In this document: one piece after another, positions 18,671 through 27,797 of the stretch
How positions within the stretch are numbered: position 1 is the first letter of the stretch
How the letters are laid out: the number at the start of each line of letters is the position of its first letter
Assembly (NCBI GenBank): GCA_017476665.1
Contig: JAFUZJ010000053.1
Location: forward strand, 35,755 to 99,754
Origin: Lachnospiraceae bacterium
GTDB taxonomy: Bacteria > Bacillota > Clostridia > Lachnospirales > Lachnospiraceae
Reading direction: 5' to 3'
DNA: 64,000 bases
Made by a program: the position numbers and the translations under genes
Notes under the pieces: model-generated
Told to the model about the DNA's origin: nothing
Database searches by the model: none
The model's input: only the letters and a program-made list of their open reading frames with translations

Positions 18671-19177
18671 TTACAAATTTTTCAGCATCTCATAAATTGA
18701 AATAAGATCCGAATCCGCCGCCCCTTGCAGCCGTCTTCCGACACGGTTATACAAAAAGGCGTTTGTTCCTTTGACATTGACACCATATCCCAGATTGGAG
18801 CTGATAAATCCGCCGCCTATGTTCTTCCAGATCACAACACTCAAAAAACCTGTCGCTTTCTTCACTATATCATTGAAAAAATCCTCCGAAACCGGCTGTT
18901 GTTGAAAATGCTTCGCCAGACTGATCAGAAGATTGTCCAGCGTCGGGATTACCCCCTCGTCAAAGTCAATCGTGACATGGGCAATCTGCTGAATCAGGCC
19001 AATAAAATCAATGGCGTATCCCAACATCATAAATTCACCGTTTAAAAACGATTTATCGCCTTCAGAAATCTTTTGTGCCTGCTCGTCGTAGAAAGCAACC
19101 AAATCTTCTACTGTTTTGGAGTAGTCAATTTTACATTCCTCCACATCACTGACTTTGATTTCAAAATTTTCTCCCAT
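18671..19177 (-). CDS. Hypothetical protein, 168 residues
   Basis: The start at 19177 is favoured because GGAGG lies 8 bases before it; the ATG 15 bases upstream overlaps that site. The protein is helical in the first 90 residues. It ends with a short glycine-rich stretch (KNIGGGFISSNLGYGVNVKG) and a C-terminal helix. No signal or motif was recognised. It lies directly upstream of the DUF4241 gene (22-base gap), so it is probably part of the same transcript. Confidence 0.55.
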   Translation of the reverse strand: MGENFEIKVSDVEECKIDYSKTVEDLVAFYDEQAQKISEGDKSFLNGEFMMLGYAIDFIGLIQQIAHVTIDFDEGVIPTLDNLLISLAKHFQQQPVSEDFFNDIVKKATGFLSVVIWKNIGGGFISSNLGYGVNVKGTNAFLYNRVGRRLQGAADSDLISIYEMLKNL

Positions 19178-19205
19178 TTGAGTTACCTCCATAATTCTTA
19201 CATTA

Positions 19206-20320
19206 TTACGTCAACGCCAACTGCTTTCTATGCAACAGAAAATCCACAATGTTCATATGCACTATCCCGTTATGGCTTAAGTCGATGCGATCCAACGACA
19301 GCACGTATTTCGGCGATGCGTCCGTGATAGGGGAGAACGCTCCGAATTCACGGTCGATGGTGCTTTGTGACGCTAACAGGTACGCCACCTGGATAAAGCA
19401 TTTTTTCCCGTCTTTGATTGCCACGAAATCCACCTCCGACTTATAGGTTTTTCCCGTGAACACAGTGAAACCCTGCACCAGGAGCTCATTGTAGATCATG
19501 TTCTCCAGAAAAAAGGTGTCCTCGTAGTTGATGGTGTTAGTATTGATCGTGCGCAGCCCCATATCCGTGGCGTAATATTTCTCCCTGTTTCCCAGAGATG
19601 CCTTGCCAACCAGATTATACCGGGTCACTCCATGCAGCAGGTATGCCTTCTTCATTTTGTCAAGGTAATTGTAGATCGTCCTCGAAGAAATCTCTTTTCC
19701 TGCATTTTGACTGTAGTATTCCGCAATATTGTCGGCAGAAAATTCTTTTCCCGAATTGGCAAGGATATAGAGCGAAATGTCCTTAAACACTTTCTTGTCA
19801 ATCCTGGTATTTTTCTTGATAATATCGCGGTTGATAATGCCTTCATACAAATTGGAAATATATCGTTTGACAGATGCCTCGTCAGAAAAATCAAATCGCA
19901 GCGGAAACCCGCCCCATTTCAGATAATCGTAGATCAAATCCTCGGAAAATGGTCTGTTGTTCAATTCGTAAAATTCTTTCATCTCACAAAAGGAAAAAGG
20001 TAAAATCTCAAATTCCACTGTCCGTCCGGTCAAAAGCGTCGCAAGCTCACTCGACAGCAAAGTGGAATTGCTTTGTCCCGAATCCGACCCTTGATGTCTT
20101 CGTTCAGATCATCTGCTGTCTCAATGTAATCGTAGTCCATATCCTCCAGATTCAGATAGATCACATGATCTTCTCTCACGCTGTTTTCCACCAGTTCATC
20201 TCTAATTGTTTCCAACAAAATAGACTTACCGGCACGGCGCACACCGGTGATCATCTTGATCAGATCCACCTCATAATAAGGCCTGATCTGCTGTAAATAA
20301 GTTTCTCTTTTTAATCTCAT
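19206..20320 (-). pseudogene. AAA/DUF4143 ATPase with internal deletion of Walker B
   Basis: The N-terminal part starts at the ATG at 20320 (GGAGG upstream) and has Walker A GVRRAGKS. It runs to GRIRDKA near 20070, then leaves the frame. Immediately after, the -1 frame continues with NSTLLSSELATLLTGRTVEF (normally preceded by LTGS), the DUF4143 part, to 19206. About 35-40 codons expected between these points, including the Walker B LDEIQ segment, are missing and the frames do not match. The gene is therefore inactive as an ATPase. No repeat array precedes this copy. The 3' part alone would encode 284 residues from 20060. Confidence 0.85.
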
Positions 20321-20386
20321 GATGCCACCTCCACATTTCATAAATTAACATATTTTTTGTGTTTGTGCAACATGACCTTTCGCATT

Positions 20387-21088
20387 TTAAAAATTATGCC
20401 ATTCCATCGGTCTCAGATCCGGTGTGAAATTCTCATAGTCGCTGCAGAAAAATTCATAGTCTCCATCCCAGTCATCCGAAAACTGCACTTCCATGCACGC
20501 CCCCTCAAAGCACATCCCCTCACTGCGAATGGCAGCAAACAGCTTTTCCAGGTCAAACATCGGCAAATGTGCCTTGAAAAAAGCGGTCATATCCACATTC
20601 AGATCAGCCATGCTTTGACTCTTGTTTTTATCATGTATGGCGTAGACCAGATCACTGATTTCATGATAGAATGCATCTGTCCACTCGCCATCATATACAG
20701 ACGCATCTGCTTCATCGTACCCCTCGGTCAGAACATTCCCCCGTTCCCAGAACGGATACTCCGTGTCCACCAGATTTTCCATCAGCATGTACAAAAAATA
20801 GTTTTTGAGCTGCTCATGATGTGCTATGACTGTTTGCTCCAGACCGTTGTAGTAGTCTGTCAGAATCGCTGCCGCCGCATCCCCGCCAAATTCTTTTCCC
20901 GCAAACAAACTCCGCAGCGGTTGGAGCCAATGGTAATCAAACGCTTTCTCGCCCTGCAGATCTTCCAACTCCAAATTGATCTCGATCGCTCCCACACCGA
21001 ACTCTTTGTTTTCATATACGCCGATCACGCCCCAGTCAAAAGTACCTTTTGCCTCAAATCTTCCGCCCCTGTACCTTACTTCGATCAT
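20387..21088 (-). CDS. Hypothetical protein, 233 residues
   Basis: This is an acidic soluble protein. It has a beta-rich first 45 residues (YRGGRFEAKGTFDWGVIGVYE), a helical middle and an acidic beta C-terminus (MEVQFSDDWDGDYEFFCSDYE). The outline resembles DUF2262/DUF2004-like immunity proteins, but no family can be assigned. GGAGG lies 6 bases before the ATG. It follows the Sel1 gene with a 27-base gap. Confidence 0.55.
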   Translation of the reverse strand: MIEVRYRGGRFEAKGTFDWGVIGVYENKEFGVGAIEINLELEDLQGEKAFDYHWLQPLRSLFAGKEFGGDAAAAILTDYYNGLEQTVIAHHEQLKNYFLYMLMENLVDTEYPFWERGNVLTEGYDEADASVYDGEWTDAFYHEISDLVYAIHDKNKSQSMADLNVDMTAFFKAHLPMFDLEKLFAAIRSEGMCFEGACMEVQFSDDWDGDYEFFCSDYENFTPDLRPMEWHNF

Positions 21089-21115
21089 GGCAGCCCTCCA
21101 TCACTTGCAATTCAC

Positions 21116-22363
21116 TTATACGCGGGTCCACTTGCCGAACAGAGGCTTCTTATATTTTGCAAGCTCCGCCTTCGCCTCCGGAAGATTGTCCGCATCTTTT
21201 AAAAACCGGACTCCCTTTCCGATATCTTCCGCAACGCCCAGACCCTGTGCATAAATGACACCTAACATATAATTGGCTTCCGCATCGCGGTTTGTTTCCT
21301 GTTCAAAGCATTCGCGAGCCTTGCCATAGTCCTGCGGGGTTCCCCATCCACGGAAATAACATTTTCCCAGCCAGCCGATCCGATTGGTGTTTTTATGTTC
21401 CTCTGCAGCTTTCAGCAAGGGAAATGCTTTTTCTCCATCCCGCTGTCTGTTGCCCAGGCCATCGCAATAAATATAGCCAAGCTGGGATTTTGCCCTATAT
21501 TTAAAGCTCGTGTCCTCCACCTGTTGTACCGCTTTTTCATACCACTCCACAGCACGATCGATATCCTTGGAGACCTCCTTGCCATTCAGATACGCATAGC
21601 CCATGATCGCGCAGCACTCAAACTGCCCTCCCAGTGCCGCCTGCTCATACCAGTGATATGCTTCCTTCATGTTTCCGGCATTTTCCACAATATTGCCATA
21701 GCCCCACTGTGCGTCGGGATGACCATGCTCCGCCGCATACTGAATAACCTTCGGTACCCGTTCCGGCTGCGGTTCAACCCAACCATCGTTGCCTGTTTTA
21801 TAAAAATTACACAAATTTCTGTATGCACTTAAATATCCGCCTGCCATGGATTTCAGAAACCAATCCTCGCATTTCCACACATTTTCATGCAGATAGGTTG
21901 CAAAAGCCCTCTCGTCAGGAAAGTTTGCCACTGTCACCCCGTCAATCTCCGGAAAATCCATCCAGAAATAGACATTCCCTATCGTATACTGACAATAGGG
22001 CTCCCCGGCCTCAGCCTTCTGCAGTATGATCCGAAAAGCTTCCTGAAAATTCACTTCCGGCATCGTTTTCCACAGCTCCTTCGTGAGACACCGCTTTGCC
22101 ACCAACGTCCCCAGGGCACTCCCCTGCTCCAATGACTTGCGCATAGCCGCCACCATGGCGCTGTAATTTTCTTCAAAGTTATGACCGGTCCACATAAACT
22201 CATGACCGCCATAGCATCTGCCCAAAAGACAGCTGGCATCGCCGTCTCCTTCCTCCGACGCTTTTTTCAGTATCTCCATCGCTTCCGCGCCTTTCCCTGC
22301 GCGGAGATCATAGTACAGATACTGAAGTGCTGTCTCTGCTGCGTCGCTGAAAAATCTACCCAT
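21116..22363 (-). CDS. Sel1-like repeat protein
   Basis: The product has 415 residues with at least seven Sel1/TPR-like repeats of about 36 residues, each with A-x-x-x-L-G-x-x-Y or related cores. Examples are ASCLLGRCYGG, AQWGYGNIVENAG, CAIMGYAYLNGKEVSKD and AKSQLGYIYCDGLG. No signal peptide was seen, so it is likely cytoplasmic. Sel1 proteins mediate protein contacts; in toxin islands they often appear as immunity or accessory proteins. GGGAGG precedes the ATG, and it starts 14 bases after the membrane-protein gene. Confidence 0.8.
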   Translation of the reverse strand: MGRFFSDAAETALQYLYYDLRAGKGAEAMEILKKASEEGDGDASCLLGRCYGGHEFMWTGHNFEENYSAMVAAMRKSLEQGSALGTLVAKRCLTKELWKTMPEVNFQEAFRIILQKAEAGEPYCQYTIGNVYFWMDFPEIDGVTVANFPDERAFATYLHENVWKCEDWFLKSMAGGYLSAYRNLCNFYKTGNDGWVEPQPERVPKVIQYAAEHGHPDAQWGYGNIVENAGNMKEAYHWYEQAALGGQFECCAIMGYAYLNGKEVSKDIDRAVEWYEKAVQQVEDTSFKYRAKSQLGYIYCDGLGNRQRDGEKAFPLLKAAEEHKNTNRIGWLGKCYFRGWGTPQDYGKARECFEQETNRDAEANYMLGVIYAQGLGVAEDIGKGVRFLKDADNLPEAKAELAKYKKPLFGKWTRV

Positions 22364-22377
22364 AATATTTTCCTCCC

Positions 22378-23067
22378 TTATAAATACTGTTTTTCATTTG
22401 CCATTTTCTCTAATATCCTGCGCTGGTCGCCGGTCTGAAATAGAATATCCACCGCCTTGATCAACTGCTCATGCGTGATCAGATCCTGCGGGCGCGGTGT
22501 AAAGTTTCCGTAGGGGGTATAAAAAGAAATACGCGTCTCAGATTTGTCCACATTCGAATTGATCAGCTGATAGTACTCCCGCGCTGCGGCCTGGTTGTCC
22601 TGCGTAAACCAGACCTCCGCAACAAATTGTCCTTGGTAGCCATAGAATTGAAAGAAACCATCCTTGGTGTTCAGGATCAGATGTTGTTCTCCGCCGTTAT
22701 CAATGGCGGTAATGATATTTTTTACTTCCGTTGAAGAAGGGTTTTCCTTAGTCATACCCGATGCGGTTTCCATATTGATCACCGCGCCTGGCACATCGCC
22801 TTTTTTGATTTTAACCGTATAAAAGGTACCGATCACGCCCGCAAGCAGTCCCACCCCCATCAGCACATAGAAGATTCCCGTCCACAGCATGCCTGTGCTC
22901 CCATCCGCTTCCGTAAAATACCCTTTGACCAAGCAGCATCCCATAAAAAGGAAAAAGCAGCTTACAGGAAAGCCCATGCCCCAGAACATGCCCCAGCTTC
23001 GACGTTTCTGTGGCACCAGCCCCCACAAAAGCTGCATCCTGTCCTCTGTGAATATTTCGTTTGCCAT
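22378..23067 (-). CDS. Membrane protein, first gene of the island
   Basis: The product has 229 residues. Two membrane helices lie close to the N-terminus (about 28-48 and 60-85), followed by a cytosolic domain of about 140 residues. I recognise no family. It is the first gene behind a promoter (23101-23164) that has the same paired ATTCAGT sites and spacing as the promoter of the LytTR regulator. This suggests that the LytTR system drives this gene and possibly the island genes behind it. Confidence 0.6.
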   Translation of the reverse strand: MANEIFTEDRMQLLWGLVPQKRRSWGMFWGMGFPVSCFFLFMGCCLVKGYFTEADGSTGMLWTGIFYVLMGVGLLAGVIGTFYTVKIKKGDVPGAVINMETASGMTKENPSSTEVKNIITAIDNGGEQHLILNTKDGFFQFYGYQGQFVAEVWFTQDNQAAAREYYQLINSNVDKSETRISFYTPYGNFTPRPQDLITHEQLIKAVDILFQTGDQRRILEKMANEKQYL

Positions 23068-23100
23068 TTCACATTCCCCCTAAAAAACTACTTTCATAGA

Positions 23101-23164
23101 AGTATACCAGAAACAGATTTAGTATACATTTTTTTAACTGAATCGCATGATTTTTTTACTGAAT
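23101..23164 (-). promoter_or_regulatory. LytTR-type regulated promoter before the 229-residue membrane gene
   Basis: On the minus strand two direct copies of ATTCAGTwAAAAAA (centred at 23161 and 23140, 21 bp apart) precede the -10 box TATACT (23106-23101). The distance from the near copy to the -10 is 31 bp. The far copy contains the stop codon of the kinase gene. The same arrangement is found at 26042-26105. Confidence 0.65.
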
Positions 23165-25264
23165 TTCAGACAGGATATTTTGATCGATCTCCTCAGTCCA
23201 ATCCACAACAGAATCTCCCTCTTTGCGCAGCGCAGGGTAACCTTTGTCAAAGGAGAACGTCCATGCCAGTCTGCCCGAAGCATCCTCCATGGCGATCTCC
23301 GTCACAAAATAACGATCCTCCAGCCATTTCAGTCCTGTTTTCTCATAGGTATAGTATTCCTCATGGCTGTCAGAGAAGTATAAGCATCCTCCCTCTGGTG
23401 TATCCAGAGAAAATTCTCCCAAATAGGCATCATCAATGACATATACATAGGTCGCTGAAAGCCGCCCTGCTGAATCATATTGATATACATACAGCCCGCC
23501 GTCGCCCTCCTGTGCATCAATATTCAGCATATATGCCGGAGAGTCCTCCGCCGTGTTGTAAAAATAAAATTGATACCTGTTTTCCGACTGTCGCGGACGC
23601 AGTGGCTGCGTGAGCGCCTCGTCATAGAAATTTTCCCGATACTTATCTGCCAGACGTTCTTTGATCAGGCGCGGCGTATTGTCATCGATCTCCTTGACAC
23701 GCCCTTTGTCATCGAAATACGCCTGATAGATCAACTGTGCCACGTTATCCTGTATGGAATATCCTCTGGTTTTGCGCCCCTGCGCATCATAGTCGTAAAT
23801 AAATTGGTGTTCTTCACCATAATAGTCTGTCTCCGTGATATGGGCACGCCTGAGCTCTGCGTCCCAATCACACGTCATGTCCTCATTTTTCTGCGCGGCA
23901 AGCACCTCCTGCGGTATGCCGTCCGCATTGCCTGTGTTGTCCGCCTGCGGCTCATAATCTATTTCTTCATACAACTGGGGCTCCAGATCGGCCCCGTATT
24001 GCTTGTAGGACCGGTAAGACACTGCCTGCCCGGTTTCATTATAAGTCCAATATTCCTGTAAACGTCTGCGATATCCATCAAAGTTCCAATATTCTTTTCC
24101 CAGCTTCACCAGAACTCCCCTGTCCGTACTGCTGTCGTTCCAGCGAGGGATGTAAGTATCGCGGGCAATATGATTTCCCTGTGCATCATAGGTTTCATAT
24201 TGAATCTTTGCCAGTGCTACGGATGTCGGGAAAAAACTGCACGGATGCCAGAAGCTTTCATCCGGCCGCTCAAGCTCCTGTTCCCCTTCCGGTGCTTCGC
24301 CCACATCATACAGGGTAAAAGGTCTGGATACGGACACCTGTGTCCCAGCCTGCATATCACTCGCCTGCGCATCGTTCGCAGGTATATCGCTCACCTCTGC
24401 AATATATGTTTCGTCCTGCGGTAAATCCTGAGACAATCCCTGATCTTTCGACGGTACAATAACGAAAATAAGCAGGCTCATAGCCACCGCAATACCTGCT
24501 ATGCCTGCATACATTCCAAATCCTATCAATCTCTCCGTCTTCTCAAGTGAATATTCTTCACCTATATCCTGCCGCACTGACTCCCCGGCAGACTCTGTTT
24601 CCTCCGGCGGTTTCAGATACAGCATGAAGAACACTTCATTGTCCCCGTCCGTCTCCTGGTTGCCGTAGGCGATATCCGCCCTGCCGTCCGCGCAGATCTC
24701 CCGGGCATGTGCGAGTCCCAATCCTCTGCCCATACCCTTGCTGGTATGTCCTGCACGAAACCAGCTATGCATGGTCTCATAGGGTACATAAGGAAAACGA
24801 TTGGCCACGGTGATCCGGTACTGTCCGTCCTCCCTATCCACCAGGATGCGTATGTTCCGCTCATCCCCCGGCCTGGACAATTCCGCATCAATGGCATTGT
24901 CCAGCAGACCGCCTACTATGGCGATCAAGTCATGCTGTGGAAGCGCATAGGCCTCAAGCCTTGCAGATATATGGCTCTCCACACGGATTCCCTGAGCCTC
25001 AGCCTCCTTACATTTCTGATAAAGCAGTCCCGCAAGCAACGGATCCCCGCACAATAAGAGTACATTGTAACGCTGATCTCGGTTTAACTCCTCCAGATAC
25101 TGCGATGCCTCCCCGGAAGAAAGCGTTTTCGCCGCGCTTAGTTGATTTCCCAATTCGTGCTGACGCATGCGCACTTCCCGCACCAACTGCTCATATTGTT
25201 CCTTTGCCTCCTGCGTCAATCTGTCGGATTGCGGATTGGCATCTGCCTGTCGCTGTTTACTCAT
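23156..25264 (-). CDS. GHKL histidine kinase with C-terminal extracellular YD-repeat-like domain
   Basis: The product has 702 residues. The start at 25264 overlaps the regulator stop (ATGAGTAA). A cytosolic GHKL kinase comes first: H-box QHELGNQ with H36, N-box GGLLDNAIDA with N123, G-box GMGRGLGL (177-184). One membrane helix follows (about 249-270), then about 430 residues outside. The outside part is low in cysteine and carries YD/RHS-like units such as YETYDAQGNHIARD, YDYDAQGRKTRGYS and YDSAGRLSATYVYV. AgrC/CitA-type kinases normally have the sensor first; here the order is reversed. It is paired with the LytTR regulator. Confidence 0.82.
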   Translation of the reverse strand: MSKQRQADANPQSDRLTQEAKEQYEQLVREVRMRQHELGNQLSAAKTLSSGEASQYLEELNRDQRYNVLLLCGDPLLAGLLYQKCKEAEAQGIRVESHISARLEAYALPQHDLIAIVGGLLDNAIDAELSRPGDERNIRILVDREDGQYRITVANRFPYVPYETMHSWFRAGHTSKGMGRGLGLAHAREICADGRADIAYGNQETDGDNEVFFMLYLKPPEETESAGESVRQDIGEEYSLEKTERLIGFGMYAGIAGIAVAMSLLIFVIVPSKDQGLSQDLPQDETYIAEVSDIPANDAQASDMQAGTQVSVSRPFTLYDVGEAPEGEQELERPDESFWHPCSFFPTSVALAKIQYETYDAQGNHIARDTYIPRWNDSSTDRGVLVKLGKEYWNFDGYRRRLQEYWTYNETGQAVSYRSYKQYGADLEPQLYEEIDYEPQADNTGNADGIPQEVLAAQKNEDMTCDWDAELRRAHITETDYYGEEHQFIYDYDAQGRKTRGYSIQDNVAQLIYQAYFDDKGRVKEIDDNTPRLIKERLADKYRENFYDEALTQPLRPRQSENRYQFYFYNTAEDSPAYMLNIDAQEGDGGLYVYQYDSAGRLSATYVYVIDDAYLGEFSLDTPEGGCLYFSDSHEEYYTYEKTGLKWLEDRYFVTEIAMEDASGRLAWTFSFDKGYPALRKEGDSVVDWTEEIDQNILSEIQ

Positions 25265-25994
25265 TTTCTCTGCTCCCGAACGTTTCCCTGATCGCCGACA
25301 CATAGGTTCCGCCTATCTCCACAGGATTCTCCTCCCCCTGTAAGCAGACTCTTCTTCGCGGAAGATCAAGGGAAACCACAAATTTCCGGTTGATGACCGT
25401 ATTGCGGCTGCATTGAATAAAATCATGACTGTCCGCATCCATAAGAAATTGTTTCACCGTCAGATACGGAATTGCAATATTGTCCTTTTTACGTGTAAAA
25501 ATATGAAGTGCATGCCGTATACTCTTGGCATAAACCACATCCTCGCGCTGCACCACAACGATCGCGCCATCTTTCCGATAGTAGAGTGTACGCTCCCGCT
25601 CCGGCAGTCTGGGCGAGCGAAGACACTCCACGATCGTCTTGCGCAGATGTTCCGCCACGAACGGCTTTTCAATGTATGCATAGCAATGAAGCTTTTCATA
25701 GCTGTATGACTTCAGATCCTCCAGACAGGTAAGGATAATCACCGGTGTAAATTCATATCGTGTGACGCCCCTGATACTCTCCACAAACTTCAGCCCCGAT
25801 GTGTCCTCCTGCTGATCCGGTTTTAAGATCACATCAATAATGAAAAGGTCAATATTCCCCTCCAATGCGCATACATAGGCCTCTTTGGTGTCCGCACATC
25901 GGATCACTTCTGTAGGGCTCTCGATCGTATTGATGAGAGTCGCAATTTCCTCCCGCTCCTCCGGGCGATCCTCCAATATCAGTATTTTTCGCAT
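25257..25994 (-). CDS. LytTR-family response regulator
   Basis: The product has 245 residues. The receiver domain is at 1-125: acidic pocket LEDRPEE, phospho-acceptor Asp in LFIIDVIL (about D54), conserved Thr in ILTCLED, Lys in IEKPF. The LytTR DNA-binding domain is at about 140-240 (FIQCSRNTVINRKFVVSLD is the typical core). It acts as a transcription regulator binding pairs of direct repeats about two helical turns apart. It overlaps the kinase gene by 8 bases. Its own promoter at 26042-26105 has such repeats, indicating autoregulation. Confidence 0.93.
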   Translation of the reverse strand: MRKILILEDRPEEREEIATLINTIESPTEVIRCADTKEAYVCALEGNIDLFIIDVILKPDQQEDTSGLKFVESIRGVTRYEFTPVIILTCLEDLKSYSYEKLHCYAYIEKPFVAEHLRKTIVECLRSPRLPERERTLYYRKDGAIVVVQREDVVYAKSIRHALHIFTRKKDNIAIPYLTVKQFLMDADSHDFIQCSRNTVINRKFVVSLDLPRRRVCLQGEENPVEIGGTYVSAIRETFGSRENE

Positions 25995-26041
25995 CGTCTT
26001 TCCTCCTGCTGTTATGCCATGACAAACATAGTCATATCAGA

Positions 26042-26105
26042 AGTATATCAGAACTAATTTGGAAAATCGGATTTTTTACTGAATGATATTATTTTTTTAC
26101 TGAAT
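26042..26105 (-). promoter_or_regulatory. LytTR-type regulated promoter of the regulator-kinase operon
   Basis: Two direct copies of ATTCAGTAAAAAA on the minus strand, 21 bp apart, lie 31 bp upstream of the -10 box TATACT (26047-26042). Geometry is identical to the promoter at 23101-23164. The far copy contains the stop codon of the BlaR1-type gene. Confidence 0.65.
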
Positions 26106-27332
26106 TTGCCCTTTGAATTTTACGCCTTCCTCTATCAATGCCTCGGCCACCTCATCACGGATCTGCTTTGTGTTCCCATAGGTTTCCAAAAAATAGGTTC
26201 CGTCTTCCACCTGGTAAATACAGGTATCCGGTGCCATAATATAGACCTCATCCATGTCGAAGACATCTCCGGGACCAGTTCCTATATTCAGATCATCCAG
26301 GTCAGGCAGAAAATAGGGCGCTATGACCAGGCTGTTAGCGATAAGTACCATCATGAACGCAAATCCTGCCACCACAAGCCGCACTCCCCATGTGTATGTC
26401 TTCTGTCCCGGATCATTTTCCAACATGGCAAAACGACGCTTTAACTCTGAACGCAGCCCGTTTCCTGTTCCCAACAGACCCAGCCCGCGCCAGACGCCGC
26501 TTCTGTTGCGGCCGCGAAAAATAGTGAGGAGCGTTGTCATATAATCCGCGACCTCGTCTCTCTCCATACCGCGGATTACCTCACTGTCACAACGCATCTC
26601 CATGCTCTGTTCCACTTCTTTTTTCAAAAGGTAGATACAGGGATTCCACCAGTAGATCACACAGAGTAGGTCTGTCAAAAGGGCAAGATAATGATCTCCT
26701 TTTTCCAGATGGATCCTCTCATGCAGAATGATATACTTCAGCTCCTGTGCTGTATAAGGCTGATCCGGAATCAGGATTCGTTTACGTAACACACCAAAGC
26801 TGAACGGCACGGTAATTCCGGTACATCGATAAATCGTAATCTGCGAAGGCACCTCTATCCCCATCTGCTCCGACAATTCCTTGCGTGGGATCTGTCTGTG
26901 CGGAAGCTGTTTCAGCACTTGATCATTTCTCGCATATCCCACAGAAAGACAGATAAATTTCATCGCAATCCCTGCCAGCCAGATGAACAGCAGCATTTGT
27001 CCGATAGAAATCTCTGCAGAATCATAGGCAATGATTGTACGATGAAATACCCGAAATATCTGATTCAGCGCATAAGGTATCACAATATGCTTCTGCCATG
27101 TGGCGCTGACCGGTATGAGCAACTGAATGATGCATAGATAATACAAAACAAGCATTCCTCTCACACCTACAACTTCTTTAAATTTTTTACTCCGCCACAG
27201 GAGGGAATAGAACAAAATCAGAAGACTGCCCCAAAATAAGCAGGAAATGATCGACCATACGCTGACGTGCGAGTTTCCACTCATAAGCCTGATGAAAAAC
27301 ATAAAAATGCCATAGCAATTTTCCTGGGGCAT
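26097..27332 (-). CDS. BlaR1/MecR1-type M56 membrane metalloprotease
   Basis: The product has 411 residues. Four N-terminal membrane helices surround a cytosolic zinc protease domain with HERIHLEKGD (HExxH) at about residues 206-215. A fifth helix lies at about 315-337, and a short outside domain of about 75 residues follows. Compared with BlaR1 of beta-lactam sensing, the outside penicillin-binding sensor domain is missing, so the signal must differ. It forms a two-gene operon with the BlaI-type repressor 5 bases upstream and presumably cleaves it upon activation. Confidence 0.85.
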   Translation of the reverse strand: MPQENCYGIFMFFIRLMSGNSHVSVWSIISCLFWGSLLILFYSLLWRSKKFKEVVGVRGMLVLYYLCIIQLLIPVSATWQKHIVIPYALNQIFRVFHRTIIAYDSAEISIGQMLLFIWLAGIAMKFICLSVGYARNDQVLKQLPHRQIPRKELSEQMGIEVPSQITIYRCTGITVPFSFGVLRKRILIPDQPYTAQELKYIILHERIHLEKGDHYLALLTDLLCVIYWWNPCIYLLKKEVEQSMEMRCDSEVIRGMERDEVADYMTTLLTIFRGRNRSGVWRGLGLLGTGNGLRSELKRRFAMLENDPGQKTYTWGVRLVVAGFAFMMVLIANSLVIAPYFLPDLDDLNIGTGPGDVFDMDEVYIMAPDTCIYQVEDGTYFLETYGNTKQIRDEVAEALIEEGVKFKGQIQ

Positions 27333-27337
27333 ATCGC

Positions 27338-27757
27338 TTATACCTCTCTGTTTCTAATGCGCTCAATCACCTTTTCCAGTTCTGCGATCAACTCCTCGTC
27401 CTTAGTTTCATTTGGCATGTCATCTCTATCATTGCCGATCATAGCAAGTACAAGACTTCCCAGAGATGATGTGCGGATTCCGCCGTTCGCCAGTACAATG
27501 GCCGCATACTGCTCTCTGGTGATCTGTGCCTCATATTTGCGCGCATAAACCGTCCCCGACAGTTCCAGTCCTTCCACACCGATATAACCTTTCTGCAACA
27601 GAGACTGTACCGCTTTGAAGATTGACACCTTACTCATCTTTTCACCGGCAAATAACTCCTCCAGCTCTGTAACGCTTACGGAGTTCTTCACGTCCGTCTG
27701 CTCCCAGATTTTATCCATGATGCGCTGCTCGCGCTTGTCCATGATCTGCTTTTCCAT
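27338..27757 (-). CDS. BlaI/MecI-type winged-helix repressor
   Basis: The product has 139 residues. The winged helix is at about 8-75 (IMDKIWEQ, SVTELEELF, SIFKAVQSLLQKGYI), followed by a dimerisation helix at the C-terminus. AAGGAG lies 10 bases before the start. It is the partner of the M56 protease gene directly downstream. It probably represses its own operon through an inverted site overlapping the promoter at 27798-27837. Confidence 0.85.
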   Translation of the reverse strand: MEKQIMDKREQRIMDKIWEQTDVKNSVSVTELEELFAGEKMSKVSIFKAVQSLLQKGYIGVEGLELSGTVYARKYEAQITREQYAAIVLANGGIRTSSLGSLVLAMIGNDRDDMPNETKDEELIAELEKVIERIRNREV

Positions 27758-27797
27758 TCTGTATCTTCTCCTTTATTGATTTGTTCTAATTTGATTC

